Shown piece after piece: positions 37,210 through 44,977 of a stretch of 64,000 nt of DNA. The DNA lies in assembly GCF_004364285.1 (NCBI RefSeq), contig NZ_SOBE01000002.1, forward strand, positions 124,001-188,000, given 5' to 3'. This stretch comes from Frigoribacterium sp. PhB116 (lineage in GTDB: Bacteria; Actinomycetota; Actinomycetes; Actinomycetales; Microbacteriaceae). The position numbers and the translations under genes are program-made. Each line of letters opens with the position of its first letter. Position 1 is the first letter of the stretch. A model generated the notes under the pieces. It was not told the origin of the DNA, searched no databases, and saw nothing but the letters and a program-made list of their open reading frames with translations.

Positions 37210-38340
37210 ATGAGCACCGAGCAGTCCGCACAGCCGTCCCCGTCCGCCGAGCACGATGAGCCCACGGTCGCTCGGGGCGAGGCCGCGGCGGGCGTCCGGC
37301 TCGAGGCGGTCGACCTGCCCGTCAGCGCCCGGGTCCCGAGGCCGGACGCGCCTCTCCCTCGTGACCGTGACGGCCTGCGCTGGCGCCCGGCGACCCTCGC
37401 CGACCTCGGCGCCCTGCACGCGCTCGACGGGCGCGTGGCGTCGCTCGACCACCCGCTGCACGTGACGTCGCTGTCGTCGATGCGCCAGCTGCTCGAGATG
37501 CCCGGCATCGACCTCGAGCGCGACTCCCTCGTGGCCGACGAGGGGGACGGCCAGCTGGTGGCCTGGGGCCTGAGCTTCCTCTGGCCCGTCCGCGAGTCGG
37601 TCGTACGCGTGTCCGTCGACGGCGGCGTCGACCCGCGTCGGCGCGGGCAGGGCCTCGGGCGCGACCTCGTCGAGTGGCAGCGGCTGCGCGGTGAGCAGCA
37701 CCTCTCCGGGTCGGACGACGTGCTGCCCGCCGTGCTGGCGGCGGGCGTCGAGCAGGAGGCGGAGGCCCACGGGGCGCTGCTGCAGCGCCAGGGCTTCGGC
37801 CCCGCGCGGTGGTGGAGCACGCTCAGCCGCGACCTGACCCGCCCGGTCGAGCCCGTGCCCCTCGACCCCGCGGTGCGGCTCGAGGAGTACTCGACGCCCC
37901 GCGAGGAGGCGACCCGGCTGGCCCGCAACGAGGCCTTCGTCGACCACTGGGGCAGCCAGGCGAGCACGCCCGAGGTGTGGCGCATGCTCGTCGGGGCGGC
38001 GACGTTCCGCCCCGACCTGTCGTTCGTGGCGGTCGCCGCGGGCGACGACCGCGAGGAGGAGGTGGTCGCCTTCGTGCTCACCACCGTCGAGCACGAGCAG
38101 TGGCCGGCCCACGGCGGTCGCAGCGCCCACGTCGACTACGTGGGCGTCCGGCGGGCCTGGCGCGGCCGGCACCTCGCGCAGTCGCTGCTCGCGACGGCCC
38201 TCGCGCGTCAGGCCGACGAGGGCTTCGAGCTCTGCGTGCTCGACGTCGACTCGTCGAGCCCCACGGGTGCGGTGGGCCTCTACGAGCGTGCCGGGTTCAC
38301 GGTCGCGGGGCGCCGGGCCGCCTACCTCCGCGAGTACTGA
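37210..38340 (+). CDS. Tandem-GNAT acetyltransferase (MshD-like architecture)
   Basis: Predicted N-acetyltransferase of 376 aa. After a 60-residue acidic N-terminus, a first GNAT-like domain (about 60-195) has the acetyl-CoA loop VDPRRRGQGLGRDLVEW. The second (about 215-376) has YVGVRRAWRGRHLAQSLL and ends SSSPTGAVGLYERAGFTV. Two fused GNAT folds occur in mycothiol synthase, but the resemblance is only general and substrate cannot be assigned. The ATG at 37210 lies six bases after CAGTAT, suggesting a leaderless mRNA. It is convergent with map. Confidence 0.8.
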   Translation: MSTEQSAQPSPSAEHDEPTVARGEAAAGVRLEAVDLPVSARVPRPDAPLPRDRDGLRWRPATLADLGALHALDGRVASLDHPLHVTSLSSMRQLLEMPGIDLERDSLVADEGDGQLVAWGLSFLWPVRESVVRVSVDGGVDPRRRGQGLGRDLVEWQRLRGEQHLSGSDDVLPAVLAAGVEQEAEAHGALLQRQGFGPARWWSTLSRDLTRPVEPVPLDPAVRLEEYSTPREEATRLARNEAFVDHWGSQASTPEVWRMLVGAATFRPDLSFVAVAAGDDREEEVVAFVLTTVEHEQWPAHGGRSAHVDYVGVRRAWRGRHLAQSLLATALARQADEGFELCVLDVDSSSPTGAVGLYERAGFTVAGRRAAYLREY

Positions 38341-38452
38341 CGCCCCCGTGCGTCGCCCGCGTGCCCGGCGGCTCGAGCTGCCGCTTCGAGGGCGTCCGCG
38401 CGCCCCACGCCCCCGCGAACCGGCGGCTCGACGAGCGGCCAGCCAGGAGGCG

Positions 38453-39223
38453 CTAGCCGCGGACGGTGAGGATCTCCGCGCCGTCCTCGGTGATGGCGAC
38501 CGTGTGCTCGCTGTGCGCCGTCAGGCAGCCCGTCGCGCTGCGGAGGGTCCAGCCGTCGTCGTCCGTGACGAGCTCGTCGGTGTCGGCCATGACCCACGGC
38601 TCGAGGGCGAGCAGCAGTCCGGGACGCAGCTTGTATCCGCGGCCGGGTCGCCCGATGTTGGCGACGTGCGGGTCCTGGTGCATAGTCGAGCCGATGCCGT
38701 GGCCGCCGAACTGGACGTTCACGGGGTAGCCCGCCCCGGTGAGCACCGAGCCGATGGCGTACGAGACGTCGCCCATCTTCGCTCCGGGCACGGCGGCGGC
38801 GATCGCGGCGGCCAGGGCGCGCTCGGTCGTCTCGATCAGCTCGGTGCTGCCCGCGGGACGCGAGGTGCCGACGACGAAGCTGAGGGCCGAGTCGGCCGCG
38901 ATGCCGTTCAGCACGACGGCGAGGTCGAGCGTGAGCAGATCGCCGTCGCGCAGGGCGTAGTCGTGGGGGAGGCCGTGCAGCACCGCGTCGTTGACCGCAG
39001 TGCAGATCCAGTGCCCGAACGGCCCGCGGCCGAACGACGGGGCGTAGTCGACGTAGCAGGACTCGGCGCCGGCCTCGACGATCATCTCGCGCGTCCACTC
39101 GTCGATCTCGAGCAGGTTCGTGCCGACCCCGACGCGCTGCGAGACGGTGTGCAGGATGTGCCCGACCAGCGCTCCGGAGTCACGGGCGCGGCCCAGCTCT
39201 GCGGGGCTGAAGATCTCGATCAC
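38453..39223 (-). CDS. map: Type I methionine aminopeptidase
   Basis: Removes N-terminal Met from new proteins; 256 aa from the GTG at 39223, which has GAGGAG upstream. An in-frame ATG at 39262 would add 13 residues but lacks a good site. All metal ligands and the catalytic His are present: His83 in VLHGLPHDY, Asp100, Asp111, His175 in GGHGIGS, Glu208 in LALEPWV and Glu239 in HSEHTVAI. It lacks the N-terminal zinc-finger extension, as for most bacterial type Ia enzymes. It is divergent from an XRE regulator with a palindrome in the shared gap. Confidence 0.95.
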   Translation of the reverse strand: MIEIFSPAELGRARDSGALVGHILHTVSQRVGVGTNLLEIDEWTREMIVEAGAESCYVDYAPSFGRGPFGHWICTAVNDAVLHGLPHDYALRDGDLLTLDLAVVLNGIAADSALSFVVGTSRPAGSTELIETTERALAAAIAAAVPGAKMGDVSYAIGSVLTGAGYPVNVQFGGHGIGSTMHQDPHVANIGRPGRGYKLRPGLLLALEPWVMADTDELVTDDDGWTLRSATGCLTAHSEHTVAITEDGAEILTVRG

Positions 39224-39254
39224 GGGGCGTCTCCTCGGGTCTGCCGCCTGACGG

Positions 39255-39270
39255 CGGGACAACTGTCCCG
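39255..39270. promoter_or_regulatory. Palindromic operator candidate between map and XRE gene
   Basis: CGGGACA-AC-TGTCCCG, with perfect seven-base arms, lies in the 91-base divergent gap, 45 bases before the XRE start and 32 before map. TATCCCGG nearby repeats one half. It could be the site of the XRE protein. Confidence 0.45.
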
Positions 39271-39302
39271 GTAATGCTATCCCGGCCAGCGCCTCCTCGC
39301 GC

Positions 39303-39308
39303 TAGGCT
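39303..39308 (+). promoter_or_regulatory. -10 box of a leaderless XRE-gene transcript
   Basis: TAGGCT ends six bases before the ATG at 39315. The same geometry as before csrA, the 39774 gene and the 56257 gene. Confidence 0.45.
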
Positions 39309-39314
39309 CTGCGC

Positions 39315-39617
39315 ATGGTCCGTCTGCCGCTGAGCCCCGCCGAGGTCGCTCGCGGCCGCCGCCTCGGGGCCCTGCTGCGGCAGGCGCGCGGCGAGCGGTC
39401 GATGCTCCGCACGGCCCTCGACGCCGGCGTCTCGCCCGAGACGCTGCGCAAGATCGAGTCCGGCCGGGTCGCGACCCCGTCGTTCCCCACCATCGCCGCG
39501 ATCGCGCAGGTCGTCGGCGTCTCGCTCGACGACGTCTGGGCCGAGATCAACCGGCCGGCACAGGGCGATCAGGCGCAGGAGGCGGTCGTCCCCGTCGACG
39601 CGCCGCTCGCCTCCTAG
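39315..39617 (+). CDS. XRE-family transcriptional regulator
   Basis: Small DNA-binding protein of 100 aa, essentially one helix-turn-helix domain. LGALLRQARGERSMLRTALD is the first helix pair. AGVSPETLRKIESGRVATPS is the recognition-helix segment with the typical SxETLRKIExG pattern, and AAIAQVVGVSLDDVW closes the fold. A 20-residue polar tail follows. It is divergent from map and may repress itself and map through the 39255-39270 palindrome; this is inference. The start is leaderless-looking. Confidence 0.88.
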   Translation: MVRLPLSPAEVARGRRLGALLRQARGERSMLRTALDAGVSPETLRKIESGRVATPSFPTIAAIAQVVGVSLDDVWAEINRPAQGDQAQEAVVPVDAPLAS

Positions 39618-39666
39618 CCCCCTCGGCCGCCGCCTCCCCGGCTGCTCGCCCCTCGCCCCGAGGCAG

Positions 39667-39709
39667 CGTGGGCGAGAAGGGACGCCGCAGGTGTGGGCCC
39701 TCGCCCACG
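39667..39709. terminator. Hairpin after the XRE gene
   Basis: CGTGGGCGA (39667-39675) pairs with TCGCCCACG (39701-39709), with a possible inner GGG/CCC pairing. It lies 50 bases after the XRE stop. It may be a terminator or a decayed copy of the intergenic palindromes. Confidence 0.5.
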
Positions 39710-39761
39710 TCGTCTCACGACGCCTGCGTCACCGTCCGCGGCGCCCGACCCGGGCGCGGCC

Positions 39762-39767
39762 TAGGGT
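39762..39767 (+). promoter_or_regulatory. -10 box of a leaderless acetyltransferase transcript
   Basis: TAGGGT ends six bases before the GTG at 39774. Confidence 0.4.
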
Positions 39768-39773
39768 CAGAGG

Positions 39774-40313
39774 GTGCAGTTCGAGCAGGCCCTCACCGAC
39801 ACCGTCCTCCTGCGGGAGGCGCGGGTCGGTGACGCCGCCGCCCTCGCCGAGGCGCACCGGCGCAACCGCGAGCACCTCGCGCCGTGGGACCCGGAGCGGG
39901 CGCCGTCGTTCTTCGAGCCCGCCGGCCAGCGGGCCATGCTCACGGCGCGCATCGCGTCGGCCGCCGCCGGCGAGCAGCGGCCGTTCCACCTGATGGAGGG
40001 CGACCGCGTGGTCGGCACGATCGCCCTCAACCAGATCGTCCGTGGGCCGCTGCAGAAGGCGGCCGTCGGCTACTGGGTCGACCGGGAGCGGACGGGGCAG
40101 GGCCTGGCGAAGGCGGCGCTGGCGGTCGTCGTCGACCTCGCGGCGACCGCCCTCCGCCTGCACCGCCTCGAGGCGAGCGCCCTGCCGCACAACGCGGGGT
40201 CGCGTGCGGTGCTCGCCGCCTCGGGCTTCGAGCAGTACGGCACGGCGCCGGGCTACCTCCGCATCGCGGGGGAGTGGCGCGAGCACGTGCTGTACCAGCG
40301 CCTCCTCGACTAG
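39774..40313 (+). CDS. RimJ/RimL-type GNAT acetyltransferase
   Basis: Predicted ribosomal-protein-type N-acetyltransferase, 179 aa. It follows the RimJ/RimL plan: VLLREARVGDAAALAEAHRR at the N-terminus, LAPWDPERAP, and GYWVDRERTGQGLAKAALAV as the acetyl-CoA pyrophosphate loop (about residues 102-121). RLHRLEASALPHNAGSRAVL and the final GFEQYGTAPGYLRIAGEWREH complete it. The true substrate could be a ribosomal protein N-terminus or a small molecule. The GTG start is leaderless-looking. A GGAGGCGCGG word lies at 39815-39824, near the start of the gene. Confidence 0.85.
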   Translation: MQFEQALTDTVLLREARVGDAAALAEAHRRNREHLAPWDPERAPSFFEPAGQRAMLTARIASAAAGEQRPFHLMEGDRVVGTIALNQIVRGPLQKAAVGYWVDRERTGQGLAKAALAVVVDLAATALRLHRLEASALPHNAGSRAVLAASGFEQYGTAPGYLRIAGEWREHVLYQRLLD

Positions 40314-40314
40314 A

Positions 40315-40354
40315 CCGCCCGCACCCGCCCGCACCCGCCCGCGCCCGCCCGCAC
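40315..40354. repeat. 10-bp tandem repeat CCGCCCGCAC, four units
   Basis: Four consecutive 10-mers, the third with one change (GCGC for GCAC), begin two bases after the acetyltransferase stop. Confidence 0.75.
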
Positions 40355-40364
40355 CCGCGCACGA

Positions 40365-40401
40365 CGACGGGGCGCCGACCTCATTGGTCGACGCCCCGTC
40401 G
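40365..40401. terminator. Bidirectional terminator, acetyltransferase / Roadblock gene
   Basis: A 16-bp stem (one mismatch) with a five-base loop lies between two convergent genes: CGACGGGGCG...ACC at 40365-40380 pairs with 40386-40401. Confidence 0.8.
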
Positions 40402-40433
40402 GGGTGCTGCGGCTCAGGGGGCCGCGGCCCGGG

Positions 40434-40793
40434 TCAGAAGGCCAGCTGGCCCTCGACCTCCTTGGACTTCATGCGAGCGAGGGCGAGGTTCGCCTTCGAG
40501 CGGTCGAGCACGAAGTAGATGAAGACCTCGCGGTTGCTGGCGAGGGGGCGGATGATGTGGATCTGGCTCGACAGGGTGATGAGGATGTCCTCGATCGAGT
40601 CGGCGAGGCCGAGCGACTTCGCCGTCTTGAGCTTGGCGCGGACGACCTCGGTGTTGCCGGCCGCGGCCAGCTCCAGGTCGATCCCGGTGCCGGCGCCGCC
40701 GAGCAGCATGCCGGACGCGCTGTCGACGACGGCGGCCGCCATCGCGCCGTCGACGGTGAGGAGGGTCTCGAGGGAGTCGGAGATGTTCGCCAT
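40434..40793 (-). CDS. Roadblock/LC7-domain protein 1
   Basis: Protein of 119 aa that is a single Roadblock/LC7 fold. A helix (SDSLETLLTVDGAMAAAVVD) is followed by strand pairs (SGMLLGGAG; IDLELAAAGN), a long helix (TEVVRAKLKTAK) and the last strands IEDILITLSSQIHIIRPL and REVFIYFVLD. Proteins of this class bind small Ras-like GTPases as activators or scaffolds (MglB with MglA, CvnB with CvnD). The gene is the last of an operon with such a GTPase, separated from the second Roadblock gene by 180 bases containing a hairpin. AGGAAG precedes the ATG. Confidence 0.85.
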   Translation of the reverse strand: MANISDSLETLLTVDGAMAAAVVDSASGMLLGGAGTGIDLELAAAGNTEVVRAKLKTAKSLGLADSIEDILITLSSQIHIIRPLASNREVFIYFVLDRSKANLALARMKSKEVEGQLAF

Positions 40794-40845
40794 GGTGTCT
40801 GTGCTTCCTGTTCGGGTCAGGGCAGTTCGGGTGTGAGCTGTCCGG

Positions 40846-40867
40846 CCCTGACCTGGTCGGGTCAGGG
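40846..40867 (-). terminator. Intercistronic hairpin between the two Roadblock genes
   Basis: CCCTGACC (40846-40853) and GGTCAGGG (40860-40867) form a perfect 8-bp stem with a six-base loop. It lies within the 40794-40972 gap of the minus-strand operon and may attenuate or process the mRNA, so the last gene can be made in different amounts. Confidence 0.5.
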
Positions 40868-40972
40868 GTGGTGCGGGCAGCGGTGCCGGCGTCGGGCGGG
40901 CACCGCTCGGCAGCCGGCCGCGGAGGTGCGGCCGGAGCGGTCGGAGGGGCAGGGCTGCGTGCCTGGCCAGGG

Positions 40973-41473
40973 TCAGAGCGCCGGGACGCCGTGGGCGTCG
41001 GCGTACGCGCGTGCGTCGCCGTGCTCGACGGCGGCGTCCGGCTCGTGGGCGGCCGCGTCGGGCTGCACGGCCGGGCGGTCGGCCAAGGAGGCGGCCAGCT
41101 GCTGGGCGCAGCGGCGCGCGACCGAGAGGGCCTTGCCGAGCGTCTCGTCGTCGCCGAACAGCGCGCCGAGCACGACGGGGTGCCCGGGGACGCGCAGCTG
41201 GATGACGTGACCCTTCTCGGACGCGATGATGACGTACTCGCTCGAGCCGATCCGCACCTCCCGGGCGACGGCCTCGCTGAGCGCCTGGATGGAGCTGGCC
41301 ATGCTGGCGAAGCGGTTCGCATCGACCTTGCCGTCGGGCACGTGGACGACCTCGAAGCCGTCGTCGGTGAGGAACGAGCCGTAGACGAGCGAGCGGCTCA
41401 CCTCGCCCATGTCGAGCAGGGCCCGGCGGCCGAGGTCGACGACGACGGGGTCGAGGTGGGGCGCGAGGCTCAC
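40973..41473 (-). CDS. Roadblock-like protein 2
   Basis: Protein of 166 aa. The region from about residue 20 to 125 has the alternating helix and strand pattern of a Roadblock/LC7 domain: RALLDMGEVSRSLVYGSFLT, FEVVHVPDGKVD, FASMASSIQALSEAVAREVR, then SSEYVIIASEKGHVIQLRVP and HPVVLGALFGD. The last 40 residues are an Ala/Asp/His-rich tail. The GTG start overlaps the upstream GTPase stop by four bases (GTGA), so the two are made together and probably bind. The similarity is weaker than for protein 1. Confidence 0.75.
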   Translation of the reverse strand: MSLAPHLDPVVVDLGRRALLDMGEVSRSLVYGSFLTDDGFEVVHVPDGKVDANRFASMASSIQALSEAVAREVRIGSSEYVIIASEKGHVIQLRVPGHPVVLGALFGDDETLGKALSVARRCAQQLAASLADRPAVQPDAAAHEPDAAVEHGDARAYADAHGVPAL

Positions 41474-42072
41474 TCGGCCACCGCCACGGCGGGCTGGGCG
41501 GTGAGGGGCGCGGCGGCGACGGGGGCCGCGGAGAACATCTCGCGCATCTCGATGTTGGCGACGAGCGTCATGAGGACGGTGCGCATCTGGTCTTCCTGTC
41601 GGGGGTCGACCGTGAACACCGGCACGACCAGGTCGGGGCGGCGCTCGGTCAGCGCCGCCGAGTAGTCGGCCACCGTCGGGGTGGCCGAGACGTCGGAGCG
41701 CGTCGCCGCGACGACGACGCCGCCCCGGTCGTACAGGTCGCGGAACTCGTCCAGGAAGGTCAGCATCTCGCCCACCGGGTCGGCGGCGTCGTTGTTGACG
41801 AGCAGCACCATGCCCTTGGCGCGCTCCTTGAGGATGGTCCACATGAAGTCGAAGCGCTGCTGGCCCGGGATGCCGTAGAGGCGCACCTTGTCGGTCTCGC
41901 CGAGGGTGATCTCGCCGTAGTCGAGGGCGACCGTCGTGGTGTCCTTGTCGGCGGTGGCGCGGTCGGTGTTCGCGGCCTCGGTACGGACGACCTCGGTCTC
42001 GCTCAGCGTCTCGATCGCGGTCGTCTTGCCGGCGCCCATCGGGCCGCCGAAGAGGATGACGTGCTCGGCCAT
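41470..42072 (-). CDS. Conservon/MglA-type small GTPase
   Basis: Ras-like GTPase of 200 aa, of the type encoded next to Roadblock proteins (CvnD of streptomycete conservons; more distantly MglA). The P-loop is GGPMGAGKTT (9-18), the switch-I area TTTVALDYGEI (45-55), and switch II GIPGQQRFDFMW (67-78). The base-recognition motif NKxD is replaced by TRSD (124-127). The last 20 residues are an Ala/Pro tail with no lipidation site. It overlaps the unknown upstream gene by three bases and Roadblock 2 by four. It lies divergent from the pilus genes. Confidence 0.85.
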   Translation of the reverse strand: MAEHVILFGGPMGAGKTTAIETLSETEVVRTEAANTDRATADKDTTTVALDYGEITLGETDKVRLYGIPGQQRFDFMWTILKERAKGMVLLVNNDAADPVGEMLTFLDEFRDLYDRGGVVVAATRSDVSATPTVADYSAALTERRPDLVVPVFTVDPRQEDQMRTVLMTLVANIEMREMFSAAPVAAAPLTAQPAVAVAE

Positions 42073-42836
42073 CAGAGGCCGAGCCTGTCGCGCAGGCGGC
42101 TGAACAGGCCGCCGCGGCGGGGCTGCGGGGCGACGCGGACGTACTCGGGGTCGGAGGAGGACGACGAGGCAGACGACGACGAGGCAGACGACGACGAGCC
42201 GGCGGCGACCGCGGCAGGTCCGGGCGACTCGGCGCGCAGCAGGCGCATCAGGCTGAACGCGTTGACGAGGCGCCGCGCCTCGGCCGGGTCCGACTCGCTG
42301 GCGTTGGCCAGCTCGCCGACCGGGAGGAACGTGTAGCCGAGCATCGCGGTCATCCGCATCTGCTCCGGGGTGTGCGTCAGCATGGTGAAGTTGGGCCAGC
42401 GCACCAGCTTGTAGCGGTCGTCGCGCTGCAGCCACCACGCGAGCTCGCCCAGGAACGAGTTGTTCCCGATCAGCCAGAGCAGCGCGTCGAGGTCGGTGCC
42501 GGGGGCACGCGACGCCTCGACGGCGGGGTCCTTGGCCTCGACCACCACGTCGATGTCGACGGGCTCGGCGGGGAACGCCGTCAGGGGGGTGTCCCACCAG
42601 TAGGCGTTCGTCTCCACGTCGACGACGAGGGGGAGGTGGTCGGCCTGGCGGACGACCACGATCGACGCGGTCGGCTGCTGCTGGAGGCGGTGGAGGGCGA
42701 TGGCCACGCCGGTCCAGCCGAACGACGGCACGGTGATGCCCGTCGTCTCGGGGCCGGCGGCGGTGCCTGTGTGGGGGGCCTGCGAGTCCGCGGGTGCGGT
42801 CCGGGCAGGCTCGAACGTCATCTCGTGACCGTGCAT
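42072..42836 (-). CDS. Uncharacterised first gene of the GTPase operon
   Basis: Protein of 254 aa that I do not recognise. No signal peptide or membrane helix is seen. Residues 35-130 look like an alpha/beta domain rich in short strands (ASIVVVRQADHLPLVVDVET; PVDIDVVVEAK) with aromatic clusters (NAYWWDTP; ELAWWLQRDDRYKLVRWPNF). Residues 160-205 look like a small helical domain (MLGYTFLPVGELAN; ARRLVNAFSLMRLL). A pure Ser/Ala run (about 213-228) links it to a basic tail (GLFSRLRDRLGL). ATG at 42836 with AGGAGC upstream. Co-transcription suggests a partner or effector of the GTPase. Confidence 0.7.
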   Translation of the reverse strand: MHGHEMTFEPARTAPADSQAPHTGTAAGPETTGITVPSFGWTGVAIALHRLQQQPTASIVVVRQADHLPLVVDVETNAYWWDTPLTAFPAEPVDIDVVVEAKDPAVEASRAPGTDLDALLWLIGNNSFLGELAWWLQRDDRYKLVRWPNFTMLTHTPEQMRMTAMLGYTFLPVGELANASESDPAEARRLVNAFSLMRLLRAESPGPAAVAAGSSSSASSSSASSSSSDPEYVRVAPQPRRGGLFSRLRDRLGL

Positions 42837-43197
42837 CGTGCGTGGCTCCTAGGGGGGTTCGGCGGTCGTCATCCGTGAACTGGGCCACACGTGTCGTCGG
42901 GCCCAGGATCGCCGTCGTCCACTAGACCAGGCCGGTCCGGCGGCGTGCCACCCCCTGTTCTGGGCGACGGCGACCCCCTTTCTGGGCGGTCGCCGCGCCT
43001 CCTCGTGTCTGCCGGGCGGTGCCGCGGAGCCGACCGGCAGCCCGCCGCGGAGGGCTGTGACGCAGACGGGGGGCACCCTCACTGGGACGTGTCGGGCGGG
43101 CGGCCCCGCCGTAGCGTGGCGACTGCTCGGGACGACTCCCGAGGACCTGCCGCCAGGACCCCGACTTGCCGGGCGCGCGTACCGAGGAGATGCACCC
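42837..43197. promoter_or_regulatory. Divergent promoter region, GTPase operon / pilB
   Basis: A 361-base gap holding the start signals of both operons. It contains a tandem 16-17 bp repeat (42950-42988), one full 11-mer (42993-43003) and no credible ORF. I could not identify a confident -10/-35 pair on either strand. Confidence 0.6.
42950..42988. repeat. Tandem ACCCCCT-TTCTGGGCG repeat
   Basis: ACCCCCTGTTCTGGGCG (42950-42966) and ACCCCCTTTCTGGGCG (42973-42988) are 23 bases apart. Related words (CCCCTGAACAGGGG, TTCTGCCCG) are in the pilin leader at 48152-48175. It may be a regulator site shared by the GTPase and pilus operons. Confidence 0.5.
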
Positions 43198-44871
43198 GTG
43201 GCTTCGATGACCGAGATCCTGATCCTGCACGGGCTGCTGCCCATGGAGCACCTCGACCGCGTGGGGCGCCGGGGCGCCGACGAGGAGGCGTCCATCCGGG
43301 AGCTGCTCGAGTCCGGCACCGTGACCCCCGCGCAGGTCGCCCGCGCCCGGGCACAGGCCAACGGCGTCGACTTCGTCGAGCTCGTCGACTACCCCGTCGA
43401 CCGCGCCGCCGTGACGATGGTGCCCGCCGCCGTCTGTCGCCGGCACAGCGTGCTGCCGATCGCCGTTCGCGACGGCCTCCTCCTGCTCGCGATGGCCGAC
43501 CCGGGCGACGTCTTCGCGATCGACGACGTGCGCGCCGCGCTCCGCATCGGCGTCGAGCCGGTGCTCGCCGACCGCGCCGACCTGCAGGCCGCGCTCGACC
43601 GCTACCTCCGTGCCGACGACGAGCTCAACGACCTCACCTCGACGCTCGAGGAGGAGACCAGCGCGATCGAGGCCGCCCAGGCCGACATCGCCTCCTCCGG
43701 CCCCGACGACGACGTGCCCATCGTGCGGTTCGTCAACCTGCTCGTCAGCCAGGCCATCACCGACCACGCCTCCGACATCCACATCGAGCCGGCCGAGCAC
43801 GACGTGCGCATCCGCTACCGCATCGACGGGGTGCTGCACGAGATGCAGCCGGCCCCGAAGGCCATCCAGAACGGCGTGATCTCGCGCCTCAAGATCATGA
43901 GCGAGATCGACATCGCCGAGCGTCGACGCCCGCAGGACGGCCGCATGTCGGTCCGCCACGGCGGCCGCCAGATCGACCTCCGCGTCGCGACGCTGCCGAC
44001 CGTGTGGGGCGAGAAGGTCGTCATGCGGATCCTCGACAACTCGAACACGTCGATGAGCCTCCGCGACCTCAACCTGCTCGAGCGCAACTTCGACGTCTAC
44101 GCCGCGTCGTACTCGAAGCCCTACGGCATGATCCTCGTCACCGGCCCCACGGGCTCGGGCAAGTCGACGACGCTCTACACGACGCTCAACGCGGTCGCGC
44201 GCCCCGAGATCAACGTCATCACCGTCGAGGACCCGGTCGAGTACCGGATGGACGGCATCAACCAGGTGCAGGTGAACCCCAAGGCGGGCCTCACGTTCGC
44301 CGGCGCGCTGCGGAGCATCCTGCGGTCCGACCCGGACGTCGTCCTGCTCGGCGAGATCCGCGACCACGAGACCGCCCAGATCGCCATCGAGGCGTCGCTG
44401 ACCGGCCACCTCGTGCTCAGCACGCTGCACACGAACGACGCCCCGAGCGCGATCACCCGCCTCACCGAGATGGGCATCGAGCCGTTCCTCGTCGGCAGCG
44501 CGATCGACTGCGTCGTCGCCCAGCGACTCGCGCGCCGCCTCTGTGACCGCTGCAAGACGCCGACCTCGTACACGCCCCGCCAGCTCGAGCACCTGCGGTT
44601 CCCGGTGCGCCTCGACGAGCCCGCGCCGCTCGTCTACCAGCCCGTCGGCTGCGCGCAGTGCTCGAACACGGGCTACCGCGGCCGCATCGCCCTGCACGAG
44701 GTGATGAGCGTCTCCGAGGAGATCGAGCGCCTCGCCGTCTCCCGCGCGTCGAGCGCCGAGATCGCCCGCGTCGCCACCGAGCAGGGCATGGTAAGCCTCC
44801 GCCACGACGGCTGGGCCAAGGCGAAGCTCGGCCTGACCAGCGTCGAAGAGATCCTGCGGGTCGTCGCGTGA
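43198..44871 (+). CDS. pilB: Type IV pilus extension ATPase PilB
   Basis: Assembly motor of the type IV pilus, 557 aa. I chose the GTG at 43198, nine bases after GAGGAG; the frame is open further upstream to an ATG at 43057 that has no site. The N-terminal T2SSE_N domain (about 40-140) is followed by the ATPase core. It has Walker A GPTGSGKS (316-323), Asp box VEDPVEYRMDG, Walker B DVVLLGEIRD and His box THTND-like TLHTND. The zinc tetracysteine (Cys449, Cys452, Cys485, Cys488) marks an extension rather than a retraction ATPase. Confidence 0.95.
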   Translation: MASMTEILILHGLLPMEHLDRVGRRGADEEASIRELLESGTVTPAQVARARAQANGVDFVELVDYPVDRAAVTMVPAAVCRRHSVLPIAVRDGLLLLAMADPGDVFAIDDVRAALRIGVEPVLADRADLQAALDRYLRADDELNDLTSTLEEETSAIEAAQADIASSGPDDDVPIVRFVNLLVSQAITDHASDIHIEPAEHDVRIRYRIDGVLHEMQPAPKAIQNGVISRLKIMSEIDIAERRRPQDGRMSVRHGGRQIDLRVATLPTVWGEKVVMRILDNSNTSMSLRDLNLLERNFDVYAASYSKPYGMILVTGPTGSGKSTTLYTTLNAVARPEINVITVEDPVEYRMDGINQVQVNPKAGLTFAGALRSILRSDPDVVLLGEIRDHETAQIAIEASLTGHLVLSTLHTNDAPSAITRLTEMGIEPFLVGSAIDCVVAQRLARRLCDRCKTPTSYTPRQLEHLRFPVRLDEPAPLVYQPVGCAQCSNTGYRGRIALHEVMSVSEEIERLAVSRASSAEIARVATEQGMVSLRHDGWAKAKLGLTSVEEILRVVA

Positions 44872-44977
44872 GCGCCGCCGACGCCGCTCGCGCCGCCTGC
44901 GTCCGCCCGGCCCGCACCCGCACCCGCACCGCACCCGTCCGCACCGCCCGCCGCACCGCACCCGAGGGAACGCCCGC

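Noticed and set aside
38365-38431. CCGGCGGCTCGA direct repeat between the acetyltransferase and map
   Set aside because: Two 12-mers in very G+C-rich DNA without symmetry or phasing; too weak to claim a function.
40315-40354. Tandem CCGCCCGCAC units as a CRISPR-like array
   Set aside because: Contiguous 10-bp units with no spacers; a simple tandem repeat. No CRISPR array was found anywhere in the window.
40434-42836. Calling the GTPase cluster a standard conservon
   Set aside because: No histidine-kinase-like CvnA and no DUF742 protein; an extra Roadblock protein and an unrelated first gene are present.
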